This document shows positions 43,711 to 55,843 of a stretch of 64,000 nt of DNA, in pieces. Each line of letters starts with the position of its first letter. Positions within the stretch are counted from its first letter, which is position 1. A program made the translations under genes and the position numbers. This DNA is from Nelumbo lutea (taxonomy: Eukaryota > Streptophyta > Magnoliopsida > Proteales > Nelumbonaceae). A model generated the notes under the pieces. That model saw nothing but the letters and a program-made list of their open reading frames with translations, was not told where the DNA came from and searched no databases. The DNA lies in contig JAKGHH010000002.1 in NCBI GenBank assembly GCA_022828595.1, positions 43,432,222-43,496,221 on the forward strand, given 5' to 3'.

Positions 43711-43907
43711 CAAGTTCAAAATATCGATACACCCGATAGGCATATCAGGTGAATGGATATTGCTTTTTTTTTCGCAAACAGTTACATGTGGCTGGTTTAG
43801 GGCTCCACCCCCTGAACTGGTCAGACCTGTAGTGGGTGTATCGGAGGGGTCCTGAAATGATATGTATTGGTCGATATGGGTCATATGTGTTGATACTTTG
43901 AACCTTG
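43711..43907. repeat. 197-bp hAT-type MITE, CAAGTTCAAAATATCGATAC ends
   Basis: The left end CAAGTTCAAAATATCGATAC and the right end GATACTTTGAACCTTG are inverted repeats. TTTTTAGT flanks both sides exactly (43703-43710 and 43908-43915). Short and non-coding. Confidence 0.8.
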
Positions 43908-44261
43908 TTTTTAGTAATTGGATTGTAAATTTATTCCTTTTATATAGCTTACATATTATGAAAAATACATAAATCAATTGCTTGGTATGAGAACCAATTG
44001 ATGGTGGCTTAGTTGATAGTTTTTCTAGCTAATTGTAGGTATGCCCTAGGATCAAATCCCACCACCACTAGTTTGTGGGATGTTCTATTGTATGGTACTT
44101 ATAAAGCTAAAAAACTATGCTTAGCATGAGATTGATAACCAAGTTAAAAATAAATTTAAAATTGGTTTAGAATAATAATCTATGAAAGTAATGAAATAAA
44201 TTTATATTAAATTAATGGAAAAAGGGAAAAAAAACCTGATAACCCATGGAAATGAACAAAT

Positions 44262-44264
<3 letters not shown>

Positions 44265-44318
<54 letters not shown>
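44265..44318. repeat. (TA)n microsatellite, about 27 units
   Basis: An uninterrupted alternating TA run. It borders the tail of the - strand L1 that follows. A long AT dinucleotide run is length-unstable, so the assembled length may be inexact. Confidence 0.9.
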
Positions 44319-44320
<2 letters not shown>

Positions 44321-44339
44321 ATAAGGAGTAAATTTTACT

Positions 44340-45800
44340 AGAAGAAAGAGCCAAATACAAATTGAGGAGGGATAGACTTTCTTGTCCCATAGGAACTAAA
44401 CAAAGCCAGAACCAACAAAAAAAATGAAAATATTATAATTGAGCCCATAAAAAAGAGGTTCTATTCACCCCTTGCTTTGCTAGTCCATCGACAAAGAAGC
44501 AAAGTTCAAAAAATTGATACATATCGGCCCGTATTGGGAGCACCCCAATGCACCCTTACAGAGGGTGTATCAAGGTTTTGACTGGTTAAGGGGGTGGAGG
44601 AACCTTAAACCGGCCCCCCCGAACCAGATTTGAAAAAAAGTTAAGAAAATTAAAAAAAAAGTGCTGATACTACACGATACGGCCCTACTGGCATATTGGG
44701 CGTAACGATATTTAGAACCTTGCAAAGAAGTTGGCACTTCGTCTGTTCCAAGATGCCTTGGCTTCAATGTCTTTTGTTAGGCATTTGAATTGCTTTGAAT
44801 TGTTTTCGTTGTTGTAATTTCGTAACCCCTACTCTTCTCCTTTAACCAGTCCACCACCAACTTTGAGTCTCCCTCTTTGCCCCATGTACAACTGCCAAAA
44901 TCTCAGCTCTTAAGGAATCGTCCACCCTAATTTGGGAACAGAGCAATTATGTTTCTTTCATCCCTAAAAACTCCACCAATTCCTGATTGTCCTGGGTTTT
45001 TATCTCTCACCATCAACCTTACAGAGAATGCACCAGTGAGGGGATAAACAACTATTAGGTCTTTCTTTGAAGCAAGTCACATGAATTGATTCTTTCTAAG
45101 ATGACTTCCTAGCATGAGCTCCCAACTCTAGGAGGAGTAAGCCTATTCCAGAAACAGGGAAAGAAAGTTGACCACTATCAATAGGGTGAGTTAAGGATTT
45201 GAAAAAAGAGGAACAAGAGGAATAGCTCTGTAACATCGTTACGCTGTTTAGCTCTGTATGCGTAATAGTTCTTCTGGAATTGGAAGGAACCAAAAAACAA
45301 CAAATAGGTTCATTTTTGTAGTTGGAGAGGGCAAACAAAGAAAGAAATTGATCTTTTAGAGGGGAGACCCCAATCCAGTGATGTTCCCAGAAGTTAATAT
45401 GATCACTAAACACAAATCACACTTTATCCAAGGCAAGAACAAAGATATGATAGCTTGAATTGCTTTCCAAGGGGATGCTCTCGTAGCCCTAGCCAATATT
45501 TCAATGTTTCAGTTATTAGCAGCAAGCCCATGAATGCTGACAATTACCTTGTCCCATAGGTTGTCTTCTCCAAAGGTAGCCTCCACAACCATTTTCCCAA
45601 AATAGCCACATTCTTTTTTGAATGTTTTCAATTCTCAACCCTCCAAAACTTTTACTTCTGGTCACCAAATTCCATCTCACCCTGTGGTCCTTTTTCTCCT
45701 CCCCTAGCCCTCCAAGAAAGTCATTCATCACTTTTTCCAATTTCCTAACTACACCTATTGGGATATTAAAAACTGACAAGTAATTGGCAAATAGAGAAAG
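44340..45800 (-). mobile_element. L1-type LINE 3' half, decayed
   Basis: On the - strand a linker block SVFNIPIGVVRKLEKVMNDFLGG...RVRWNLVTRSKSFGGLRIENIQKR (45780-45590) lies downstream of where RT would be. Degraded zinc-binding and RNase H blocks follow (DKNPGQSGIGGVFRDERN, about 45000). The C-terminus FFVDGLAKQGVNR (about 44490) and a tail end near 44340. Stops are frequent. A 223-bp MITE splits the RNase H end. Confidence 0.75.
44500..44722. repeat. 223-bp hAT-type MITE inserted in the L1
   Basis: It begins CAAAGTTCAAAAAATTGATA and ends GATATTTAGAACCTTG. CAAAGAAG flanks it exactly at 44492-44499 and 44723-44730. It interrupts the RNase H C-terminus of the surrounding L1, immediately before VDGLAKQGV in the - strand reading. 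Confidence 0.8.
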
Positions 45801-47218
45801 AACCTTTCTCTTGGTGGTAGAAAATCTTGAGACTTATAAAAGAAGACGATAGATTCACCCTATGCACTAGTGGACAAATTTGGGTTTTGACATTAGTTTG
45901 TATCCAAGCTAGGTTCAATCTATTTAATTTAGGGTCATTTACTAAGCATCCCTTGAAGAGAGTTGTTGCCCGCATTCTACTAGGGACAAGAATGCCATTT
46001 CCATTTTTTGTTTTTTGTAGATTAAATTTGCTTGAAGGGATTAAGGTTAAACCTGTCATTTTCCACTTCCATCTAATAGAATGTTGATTAAGTAAATTAA
46101 TTGCAAACTATAAGGTATGTATTAGCAAAGCATAAACTATAGGATAAATTTTGATAGATCTGAAAATTCTTTGTAAAAGCTTGATATGGTCATGTTACCA
46201 TTTTTAGACAGAAATACAAAGGACTCTTAATAGAGGGTTAATTAAGTAAATTGGTTACAAATGATAGGGTAGGTTTTGGTCCATGAAACTTCAGTGGGTG
46301 TTTTAGTAAATGACTTTTTTAAGAGGAAAAGTGAGATTCAATAGGGAGGGTAGATGTTACACTTACAAACATCCATATGTATATATTAAAATGGAATGTG
46401 ACAAAATGATTTTATAATGATGTAATGCATTAATTTTACTTCACTTCATTCTTTTTGTTTTACTTGAGTAAAAAAAATTATTCTTTGAAAGTTGTTTGAC
46501 AAAATAAATTAGTGGAAGGTAAAGTTGAGGCTTTAAATAACAAGGATATTTTGGTAACTTTATATTTATTACTAAAAGGCCAAGAGAAATGGAGTGTTAG
46601 CACTTTGCTTTTTCGTAGAGGTGGTTTATAGAAATTGTTATTTAGATGTTTTTTTATAATTTACCTGAAAATAATAATAAATGAATAAAATTAATAAACA
46701 AATTCTTAAAAAAATAGCATTAAGATACAAAATACAAAAATACAAATTTATCTAAAAAATAAAAAATTGACGGCTCTCAGTTTAACATAACTTAAATTGT
46801 GATTGAATAAAATAGACATAACCCAAAAAATAATTATTGAATTGAACTTACATGACACTACTTAATTACTAATGTCATATAATTCCATCTTTGTACAGGT
46901 CCGACTAGTTTATTATTAAGGAGAAATAGATTGGGATTTAAGAATGAATATGGATTTCAAGGTTTAACCTGGTTCAGAGGGTATATAGGCCATAAATCGA
47001 TCACTCTGAATAAAGTAAGAAATGATAAAAACACAGGTACACCTTAGAACCTTGTTTGTCATAAATAAGAAATTTCAATTTCACTATTTTTAATGATTTA
47101 ATTTAAAAATAAATGTGCACATCTGTAATATCAAAAAAATCAGAGAGGAGGAGGTGAGTTAGCGCTCAAGCTCTCAGTGGTGAAAGGATCCCTTTCTCCT
47201 CTCTATCCCCCCCATTAC
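45801..47218. other. Intergenic, no gene seen
   Basis: AT-rich sequence between the L1 and the DUF630/632 gene; short frames only. The last 100 bases would hold the 3' UTR of the - strand gene ending at 47219. Confidence 0.45.
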
Positions 47219-50200
47219 CTACATTCTCCCATTGCTTAACCAGCTCTGTTTAACCAGCTCTGTGTACCCTTCTGCCGACCTAACCGCAAATTCTGTTATA
47301 GAGCTCATGGCGACCGACATCCCAGCACAGAGAACTCTCATGCCAACAACCCCTGAAGCCATCTTTTCTGCTACCACCGAGTCCCCCAGACTGCGACTCA
47401 CCTCCACCACCTCCAGCTTCTCTCCAGCAAATCGCTTCGACTCTGTCAGAGTTTGGCGGCAATCCCATTCCCACCCCAACTTCTCGTCACATGGTTGCTC
47501 TGCGTGTACTACTGATCTCAATCTCACGCCATTGGCAAAAAAATCGAGGCCATCCATTACAGGTTTCCCACTGATGGTGTCGAGGAATCTGAACCATTGA
47601 ATGCAAATTCCAAATATGGGAGGGGTCCCACCAGAACGGTGAGGAGAGAGGGGTAACAACTTTGATGTTTCAGGATCGGAGCAGATGCATCGGAGGAGCC
47701 ACCCGGTTAGTGCTTGAACGTAGGATCGCTGTGAAGAGATCCATGACTCGAAGCAAGCTCGCCAATTTCGGAGCTCTGTCTCAAGCTGTGAAGCCGATCT
47801 AACTAGTCGGTCTAGTAGTTCACCTGGTGCTGCTATTCTGGTGTGTTTCGGCTCCTTCAGTTTCGGAGCTAGTAAGAGCATGGCTTCGTCTATTGTACGC
47901 TTCTGGGTACAGTGACACTCTGCCATCACTTTCCACATCTTTGCTAACCTGACATTCATGGTCAGAAGACAGAATTAGTTTGATGGCTAAAATTGGTTTG
48001 AACTCTTCTTTGTTTGGATAATATTTTTTAGCTTTATCTGTATTCTTTTACTTCATTTATTTTGAAATATTTTCACGGTAACCAATGAAAAATTTTCACA
48101 GTTCTCATTGATCAGTTTCACAAGCTTTTTTTCGTCCTTAACTTGGGCCTCAATGTAAAGTTAGTTTCCTGGGTATCACTATTAACTTCGGAGGAAAGTT
48201 TACAAAACAGAATGGACAAGTTTACCCATTTTATTGAATTTTATGATTTAAAAAATCATTATTGAAATTATCTAGGAATCAAAAGTTTACAAAACAGAAT
48301 GGACAAGTTTACCCATTTTATTGGATTTTTATGATTTAAAAAATCATTATTGAAATTATCTAGGAATCAGAGCAAGGCCTAGGATCTTCTAACAAAAATT
48401 TGTAATTTCTCTAATTAACCAAAGGCCTCTCTCAATTAGAATAAACATTGCTTAAATAAGAGGGATTCTGCATGTTTTATATCAAATTTGACCTGTGACT
48501 TGTTAAAACATTATAGTTTTGCATTTACAGTAATAAAGAATTTCTTCCATTCCTTCTCATGCTTCAAAACATCTATGAAGTCTGAAAGATGAAGAAAACT
48601 CAAGCACATGGACACCATAAGCAGAGATCCAGAAAACTGAATTGGATGTCAGACCACTGGGACTGGTATTTAAGGATTTTCCATATTTATTTTTCTATAA
48701 AAAATGGAATTAAGGTTTGAATTAGAAATGATTCAAAACATTAAATTGTTTTCCAAACTAGTTGTTGGTCTGAATGGTTCAAATGCATTATAGTTTTTAA
48801 AATCACTGATTGAGAAGTCAGAAAGAGAATCAACATACCCTTGTATCAATTCCAAAAGCTGTGGCTGTAATTCTTCATCCCTTAAAGTTTCAATTCTTTT
48901 CGATACTGTTTCAATGGAGTGTATTGAGACCTTGATCTGTGTATGGAGATCTCTTATTGCTGCTTTTGTTTTATGTACCACAGAGGGATCCTCTGCTTTC
49001 CCTTTTTGGTTCATGAGTTGCATGTATTTCTTCTCATAGGCAATACGAATCTGTGCTCCAGACTGTTCATGCATTGATTACACAAATCTCATTCATCTAC
49101 TCATTTGATCTGGGAAAAAACTAGTGTCTTGCTATGGGATTATGCTATATGAAAGAAGTGAGATTACCTTGACTTCCTTGTATAGCTTCTTCTCCCAAGC
49201 ATATAGCTTGTCTAGAGTTGATTGGTCACTCCCCGAGAACATACACGAGTCTTCAGAAAAGTCACTGCTACTATCATAACCCACATCCTCAAAATTTGAA
49301 GAATTGTTGAAAACTCTTGATGAGTGTGATGAAACTGAATAGAATAATGCAATTGGATTTAACATTTTCAGACCTGCACAAACAAAGTTATATCAGATGA
49401 AAGGTAGGGAACCTTTACAAACCTTGTATATGTTTCTCTGCCTTTCCCTTCTTTTCCCTTCTTTTCCCTACTTTTCCTTTCAAACCAAACATGGTGTTAG
49501 GGTAGAAAACACCAGGCATGACCAAACAGGGAAATGGTAAACCAAAATTCTTGTAGGGTAACTGTTCCTGTCTATATTGCAGCCAAAAAAATCGTTCCTT
49601 CTTCCTGTCTATTGACTGAATACCAGGGCAAGATGGATGATCCTGCCTAGGTTCTTAGGTGAGGTTATAAACCTCATTGATTGATTTGAACAATCTGCTC
49701 TATGAAAGAATCTCATTGAATACTATCTATTTCTAAATAGTATATAAAGATAATAGTAATATTGAAGGTTATATTTTAGATTCACATATCTATCGAAATT
49801 GTGGAAGCATTTGAACTGGACTGCAATTTACACGTCAGAACTTAATTCAGAAACTACACAGAAAAAAATACAAAGCCTTTGAATTAAGCATGCCTGTGAG
49901 TTCATTTGAGGATGTGGTAATACTGGAGGCTGTTTAATAGGACTCAATGAATAGTAAATATACATACCCGTGAGTTCATTTGAGAATGTGGTGTTCTGAG
50001 CGTTGCTAGTCTCTGACATCTTCAATATCTCATTAGCTGAATTACAAATTATAATGAACTGAGTCTCTAGGTCCTTGATGACCTCTGTCATACTTGTTGG
50101 TCTTTGGTTTACATAAACAGTAAAACCAGGTGTTTCTTTCTTTGCTTCTTGATCAGCAACAGTAGTCTCTTGATTACTCACTTTAAGTTCTTCATTTTGT

Positions 50201-51072
50201 GCTTTTGATACTTCAGTATTCTTAGTACCATGGGACTGTAGTCCTTTAACCTTATGCTCAACATCAGTGTCACTTCCAGTTTCAGAAGCATCTTTGACCA
50301 TAGCCGCTTCTCTACAACAGTCTGAGTCGATTTTAGTTCCTTCTGTCATTTCTACCTTCTCATCTTCCTTGTCTTCTTTCTTTCCTTCCACTTCATCCAA
50401 ACCAGGAATTCCTTCTTCTTGAACCTGCCTCAATCCTGTGATCTCATTATCCATTTCAGTGTGATCCAGACTACTCCAAGCGGTATAGCTATACACATCC
50501 AATGAGGAAAATGGATTCCAAAATAAGTCCCATTGAGAAGCCTGGGGTGATGGGGGAGGAAAACTAGATCCATTGTTTGGAGATGAAGAGATGAATGATG
50601 GTGATGAATTCATGGGTGAAGACTTCATTGTAAAGAATCCATCGATCCCAAAATGGTGCATTGGGGAATATGATTCAATTCTCACCATCTCTGGAGACGG
50701 GGGTCTCTCCTCAACATAAACCGATGGATTTCCACCTGACTTCAGGCAGTTCACTTTGAAAGATGAGTTTGTCTCAGATTGAATTGGCGATGTCGACAAG
50801 GACTTAGATGAAACTGAGATGATATCCGGGCCAATATTTTTGGTGGGCGTCGAAGGTGGGGTAGTGTATGAATCCAACAGAAAGTCAAGGGATTCATATC
50901 CCTCAACATAATTATGAAGAGCATCAGAGACTCGTTTTAAGGACTGTAGATAAGCAACATGTCCAGAGGCAAATCTGATCCTTTGCTCCACAGCCTGTTT
51001 AATAAACCTTTTCCTATCCTTACAAAGCTGCACTGCCTTTTCATTATCCAGCTTTGAATTAGAACATCCCAT
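47219..51072 (-). CDS. DUF630/DUF632 protein (NRG2/REL2/APSR1-type), four coding exons
   Basis: Coding exons on the - strand are 51072-49968, 49373-49168, 49062-48839 and 47948-47219. All junctions are GT-AG and in phase, giving 754 residues. The start MGCSNSKLDNEKAVQLCKDRKRFIKQAVEQR is the DUF630 head, with Gly2 and Cys3 suited to N-myristoylation and palmitoylation. A Pro/Ser-rich region (TPPSTPTK, PPSPQASQWDLFWNPF) and acidic stretches follow. DUF632 begins near residue 320 (FTVYVNQRPTSMTEVIKDLETQF). It continues with SSSDFSEDSCMFSGSDQSTLDKLYAWEKKLYKEVK, RIAYEKKYMQL and IRDLHTQIKVSIHSIETVSKRIETLRDEEL. The end has KMWKVMAECH, LDRLVRSASQLETELRNWRACFESWISSQRSYVQALTGWL. Family members affect nitrate signalling (NRG2), leaf rolling (REL2) and phosphate-starvation growth (APSR1). 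Which function applies here is not decidable. No lesions are seen. Confidence 0.92.
48198..48371. repeat. Tandem duplication of about 87 bp in intron 3 of the DUF630/632 gene
   Basis: The segment starting GTTTACAAAACAGAATGGAC occurs at 48198 and again at 48285, with one single-base length difference. It lies wholly within the intron at 47949-48838. Confidence 0.9.
49404..49496. repeat. Truncated Tourist-like MITE in intron 1 of the DUF630/632 gene
   Basis: The right end CAAACCAAACATGGTG is followed by TTA at 49497-49499. The interior 'cttttcccttcttttccct' and 'aaccttgtatatg' matches half of the 126-bp element at 62208. The left terminal repeat is missing. Confidence 0.6.
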
Positions 51073-52400
51073 CTCGCTCTTTCTCTATCACCTTCTATGA
51101 ATTTTTCAAGCTCGGATGGAAACCCCAGATTATAAGAAGGCCATATATTTTCCACCAAATTCATAAGGATTTTTTGAGGCTGAACAGAAAAAAAAAAAAA
51201 AAAAAAAGATGAAGAGTTGATAAAATTCATGAACGAGAGTAGTTGAATACATGTGAGCAGAAAGTAACAGAGAGAAGTCATTCCTAAAAAATGAGGTTGA
51301 ACATAATCGTTGGTAGATTATGTGGAAGAAACAGCACATCATTCAATTTCCTCAAGTGAGAACAAAAATAACTTCAAAATTCCATATCCAACCCGACAAG
51401 CAATAGGGATTCACAAAAACTGAAAAGAAAATGAAATAATATATAAAAACATTCTTGCATTCAAAGGATGGGCGTTTATGCCTGGTTTATTTGTAAAATG
51501 GAAGCTATACTGAAATAAAGAGAAAAATCGATTTGTATCTACTACAGTAGATAGAGAGAAGCTGTTACTTAAAGATGGAATCCTCGGTTACAGATAACAT
51601 TGAATACCTAATTCTTATAGACAAATTTACTGAAAAGTCCAGAACCCGAATTCAGTAAATTTAAAAGAATATGAAAATAAATATAAAAAAAGAGTATCGA
51701 TTCTCAGAAGCCAACCATTCAAGTTTAGGAGAACAAATATGTTTCTTTTTCATAGCTAATTTCCATTTTTAGAAAATATTTTTCATGGTGAAATATACTG
51801 CTAGAAAAGGTAACAGATTCTCGTTAAAAAAAGAATCAAATTTTGACAAGGAAATATACATCATGAAATCTAACAAATGAAGAAGCACTGAAGGCCACCT
51901 CAGACGAAATCCATGTTTAACTCCCATTATCGAAACAAGACTTTGATGATCAAACCTACCCACTGAACCTCCAAACCAAGGAAATATTAGAATTGAAACT
52001 GGGATAAGCTGAAAAATCAGAGACCCATGTCAAAGATGAAATCTTTTCAACGTAAATATACTAAAAGATGAAGAACATACATACCCCAGATGAAAATGAA
52101 TTCTATTTCAAAGCAATCGTTTCTTCTAGATGAAATCTCTGCTAAAACCGAATCTCATAAGCAGAGGGAGCTTAAACAGTAAGGAACTCCGTTTCCTAGT
52201 TTCATCGATCATTCCGTAGAACGAAAAATGAAAAGAGAACTTTCTAGAAAACAAATCTGGTTGTAGGGGGGGAAAAGAAGAGGGAGCTGATGAGAGAGAG
52301 TTCAGAAAGAGACGTTGAGGAAAGCAACGGTCGAAAAGAGTGAAAGACTCAAAACTCGGAACGAAGCAAAACTTAAAATGATGTTACAAATTAGGACGAA
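51073..52400 (-). promoter_or_regulatory. 5' leader, probable leader intron and promoter side of the DUF630/632 gene
   Basis: On the - strand a long T run ending CTGTTCAG (51181-51180 = AG) is a strong splice acceptor, so the last leader exon would be 51179-51073. A leader intron fits the family, and the first leader exon probably lies near 52250-52350 in purine-rich sequence. The exact donor and start cannot be fixed without transcripts. Confidence 0.5.
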
Positions 52401-53162
52401 GGAAATATAATTGGTCAGAAAAAGACCCTATCATTCATTTAAATTTCGTAATTGCCCCTGGAAAGTGGGAAGTGGGAGCCACGTTGTCCTTCGTTAGTCG
52501 AACGAAACATAAATTACGGAGATATTCCCAATTTGTCCTCACTCGTTGTAACAGTTGTAACCGTGCATTGAAAACATTTCCGTACATTTTCTCCATGGGA
52601 ATATGTTTCCAATGAGACGGGTCTGCTCCTCACTTCTTGCGCGCATTGGAAATATTTCCTGTAATTATTGGTTATTATTCATGGAGACGTTCCCAATGCA
52701 TGGTGAATGTGCTTGTGAGGTGCCCATTTGTCAGGAGCAGATCCCGTCACGTTTCGAATGCATGGTGGATCTTGGTTAATCTCTCCTCTCAACTTCTTTT
52801 TGGAGAGTTGAGTCAAATATATTCAAACTCAACTTGTTAAAATAAAATATGAGATTCAGAGCTTGATTGAGTTAGTGATTTGAAATTGAATTTAGCTTGA
52901 CTCAAAAATTTATACGTTCGAATTCTATTATGAGCAAAGTTTCTTATAAAAATAAAAAATTACATTTTTATTATATATATAAAAATTATAAATTATAAAA
53001 GATTCTAAATTTATTCCACTCAAAGTGCTCCTCACAACATGTCTTGGTCGTGCATCAAAACATCTTCTGTACTTATATTTATTATTCTTGTGGATATGTT
53101 TCAAATATATAGTGGGATGTGTCTCTAAGGTCGGTGTGAGGAGAAAATTATATGCATATATA
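52401..53162. other. Intergenic repeats, no gene
   Basis: Contains segments with 'gtgcattgaaaacatttcc' and 'caatgcatggtgaatgtgc' phrases, related to sequence near 20.6, 53.7 and 54.6 kb. These are an undefined dispersed repeat; the ends are not resolved. Confidence 0.4.
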
Positions 53163-53400
53163 TGGTTTTTGAACTGTCGTTGACCTGGATTGTCGAACCA
53201 TTCGGCCCAGGAACCATCCAGGCAACCGGTTCCATTTTACCCCAAACCCGGTCCTTGGCTAAAAACTGTTGAACCAACCAACGACCCGTTGACCCTATTC
53301 AACAATTTTGGCCATTTTTTACTTTTAATTATTTTTTATTTTTTGTTAGAATGTACCGTCCATTCAAACTAGGTGATCAAATCATCGATGAGGAAACCGA
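53163..53400. repeat. ACCGG-family repeat copy
   Basis: It shares with 132-378 the phrases 'aaccggttcc(a/g)ttttacccc' and 'ttttttgttagaatg', in the same order and at similar spacing. Ends and target duplication are not clear. Confidence 0.55.
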
Positions 53401-53959
53401 TGGCCAAAACACTATATAATATACACACACATGATTGTCAAATTTCAACATGTTGAGCCCAATCCAAATGCATAATTTTAGTATGAACCAGGCTTAGATC
53501 GAACATATTGGGCTACCTCGGGCTTAGGCCCTAGGCCCACTCTTAGGGTTGGGCCTAGGTTGCCCTCAAACATGACCCATCCCAACATTCACCCCCACCC
53601 CTAGTTATAAATAAAGGAGTTTGGCTTTCCTACTCACACAATTGGTCCTCACACCCACTTCACAACCTTTACAGCCCCACATTAGGAATATCTCCATAAT
53701 TGTATGTTTTTTGTTCGTGGAGATGTTTCAATGCATGACTTCAAGTCCTGTGAGGTGGTGTGTGAGAATCAGTCATGATTGTTTCCATAACCCATTTGAT
53801 CAATTAAAATCGAGTCCGATAAAAATTTTTAGTATATATAAAATATATTACAAAGTTTATAATTGAAAATTTTAATATATTATATTTATATACATTTACT
53901 GTATGTATATAAATTAAAAATAATTATTTTTTAAATTTTTAAAATTTCTATATCATTTT

Positions 53960-54070
53960 AAACTATGATTTTTAAAATCGGACCGGAAAAACTGGGAACT
54001 GATCAGGTAACTAATTCCGTTTTACCTCAAAACCATTATTTCGCCAAAAATCATTTCAAATCTAAAGGTA
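53960..54070. repeat. Partial ACCGG-family repeat
   Basis: Contains 'aaaatcggaccggaaaaactgg' and 'attatttcgccaaaaa', matching the first half of the copy at 132-378. The second half is absent. Confidence 0.6.
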
Positions 54071-54814
54071 TAATCAGATGCGGATGCAATTCGTTCCAAA
54101 TCGGATCTCTTTCAGCCCTGATCCTGGTCCACCTTGTCAAGGTTTTCCTTGCATTATAAGTTAGTTAAAAAGGCTCTCTTTCCATGGGCTGTACCTGTAG
54201 ATAGGAGATAGGACAAGTTGGTCCCCGTTTGACAGACTGTGCCGTTAACAGGCTTTGTTTCCCCTGCTCGTGCACATGAAATGAAATGGGGTTTGATGCG
54301 GAGAAGTTTTGTTTTATTTGAAAAATAGAAACTACAAAAGGGAGACAAGACAATATGAAGGTCAAGCTGAGGCCCAACATTCAGCCCAGCAATCATTCCT
54401 CTGGCTCGGGCCCAGAGTATTACAACTTTGATGATGTGAGTCTAGATCTGCTTAAGATGTGGCTGTAAAATCCGTGTGAGGAGCAAATTCTAATTCTGAT
54501 GATATATAGCTTGTATGTGTCCAAAGTTCAGGGCCATATCTTCTCACACAGGTTTTGGATCTAATCCTCATAAAATTCATCCTCGATCACAGCCCTTGAG
54601 CCCTTATCAATGCACGGCCACACAAGTTGTGAAGATGACACGAGAATATGTTTGGTGAGAGTGAAATCTGAATTCCTCTGCAGAACCCACAAGCTGATAT
54701 CGCAGATTGCAATTGGAATGGTGCAGAAAACAGTATCACCTGCCATCAAAATATGTTCCAACTCCCTTCCAACATCATCTGATATATATATGACAAGTCT
54801 CACTCAACATTTTC

Positions 54815-55075
54815 GAATTGCCGTTGACCCAGACGGTCGGACTGTTTGGCCCGGGAACTGTTCAGGCAGCTAGTTTCGTTTTATCCCAAACTCGAAATCT
54901 GATAAAAAACCATTGAAAAAGTCGTCAATAAATCGTTGACCCGGGTGGTCAACCCGTCGACCTATTCAACAGTTTTTGTCCATTTTATTATTTTTTTAAT
55001 TCTTCTATCAGAATGGGTCGTTCGTTCAAATCGGACGATTGGACCGTTGACCCAAAAATCGATATGCCCATAACA
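54815..55075. repeat. ACCGG-family repeat copy
   Basis: It carries the same order of phrases (gttgacccagacggtcgg, cgttttatccca, tcagaatgggtcgttcgttcaaat) as the copies at 132 and 53163. Divergent, with unclear ends. Confidence 0.5.
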
Positions 55076-55843
55076 GTTTCCTTTCCAAGTTGTTTTTTAA
55101 AACGTTGGTCCCACTTTCATGGTGATTCTCAATTTTAAAGTGAGATGTGTGGTATTAAATCAAGTTGGTAGAGTATTGGAACGTATTTAATTAGCAATCG
55201 ATCACAATTCAAAACCTGCCTGTGGAGAATCTAACCACACACGCAATGCCCCCCTCGACCCTGATTCCGACTTCAGTCAAGGCAAAGCTCGTTCCAACAG
55301 CTTTACAGACTTACATTAAGAATATCACCTTATTTATGTGATTTATTCCATAGGAGATGTTAGAAGGGGCTGCTCGAACATGTAAACACCAACTTGCCCT
55401 GACAAGAGCCGAACTCCCTCGACTTGCGTGAGATATCCATCCTTCAAGACAGTTCATATTTGATATTTAAAAGGGTTAATTAAAAAATTTAAGGACCAAA
55501 TTATTCTTAACTGTTGATTAAATTTTCAAAACATGCCATTATTTCCTCTCTTTTTTCTTATTTTCTTTCTTCCTCTATCTTCTCCCCAATAAAAACTGGA
55601 ACCAATGAGTAGCATAACTCCCGTTCTCTCTCTTGAGATGAAACCCAGCTCAAAGATTCAGCGGGTCACTTGTTTATAATGAATTTTTTATGTATTGGCC
55701 AAGATTTTGGAGCTGAGATCCACCACCGACAGATATATTTTAGTCTGGCACCACCAATCAGATATAATATACTCAATTCCATTGGCACAAGTACCCACAT
55801 ACAATTAATCATCTTTGGAGTTTGTATCAGAAACTGTTACTAA

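Noticed and set aside
47232..47600. A + strand open frame of 122 codons.
   Set aside because: It is antisense to the last exon of the DUF630/632 gene, which has clear family blocks and correct splicing.
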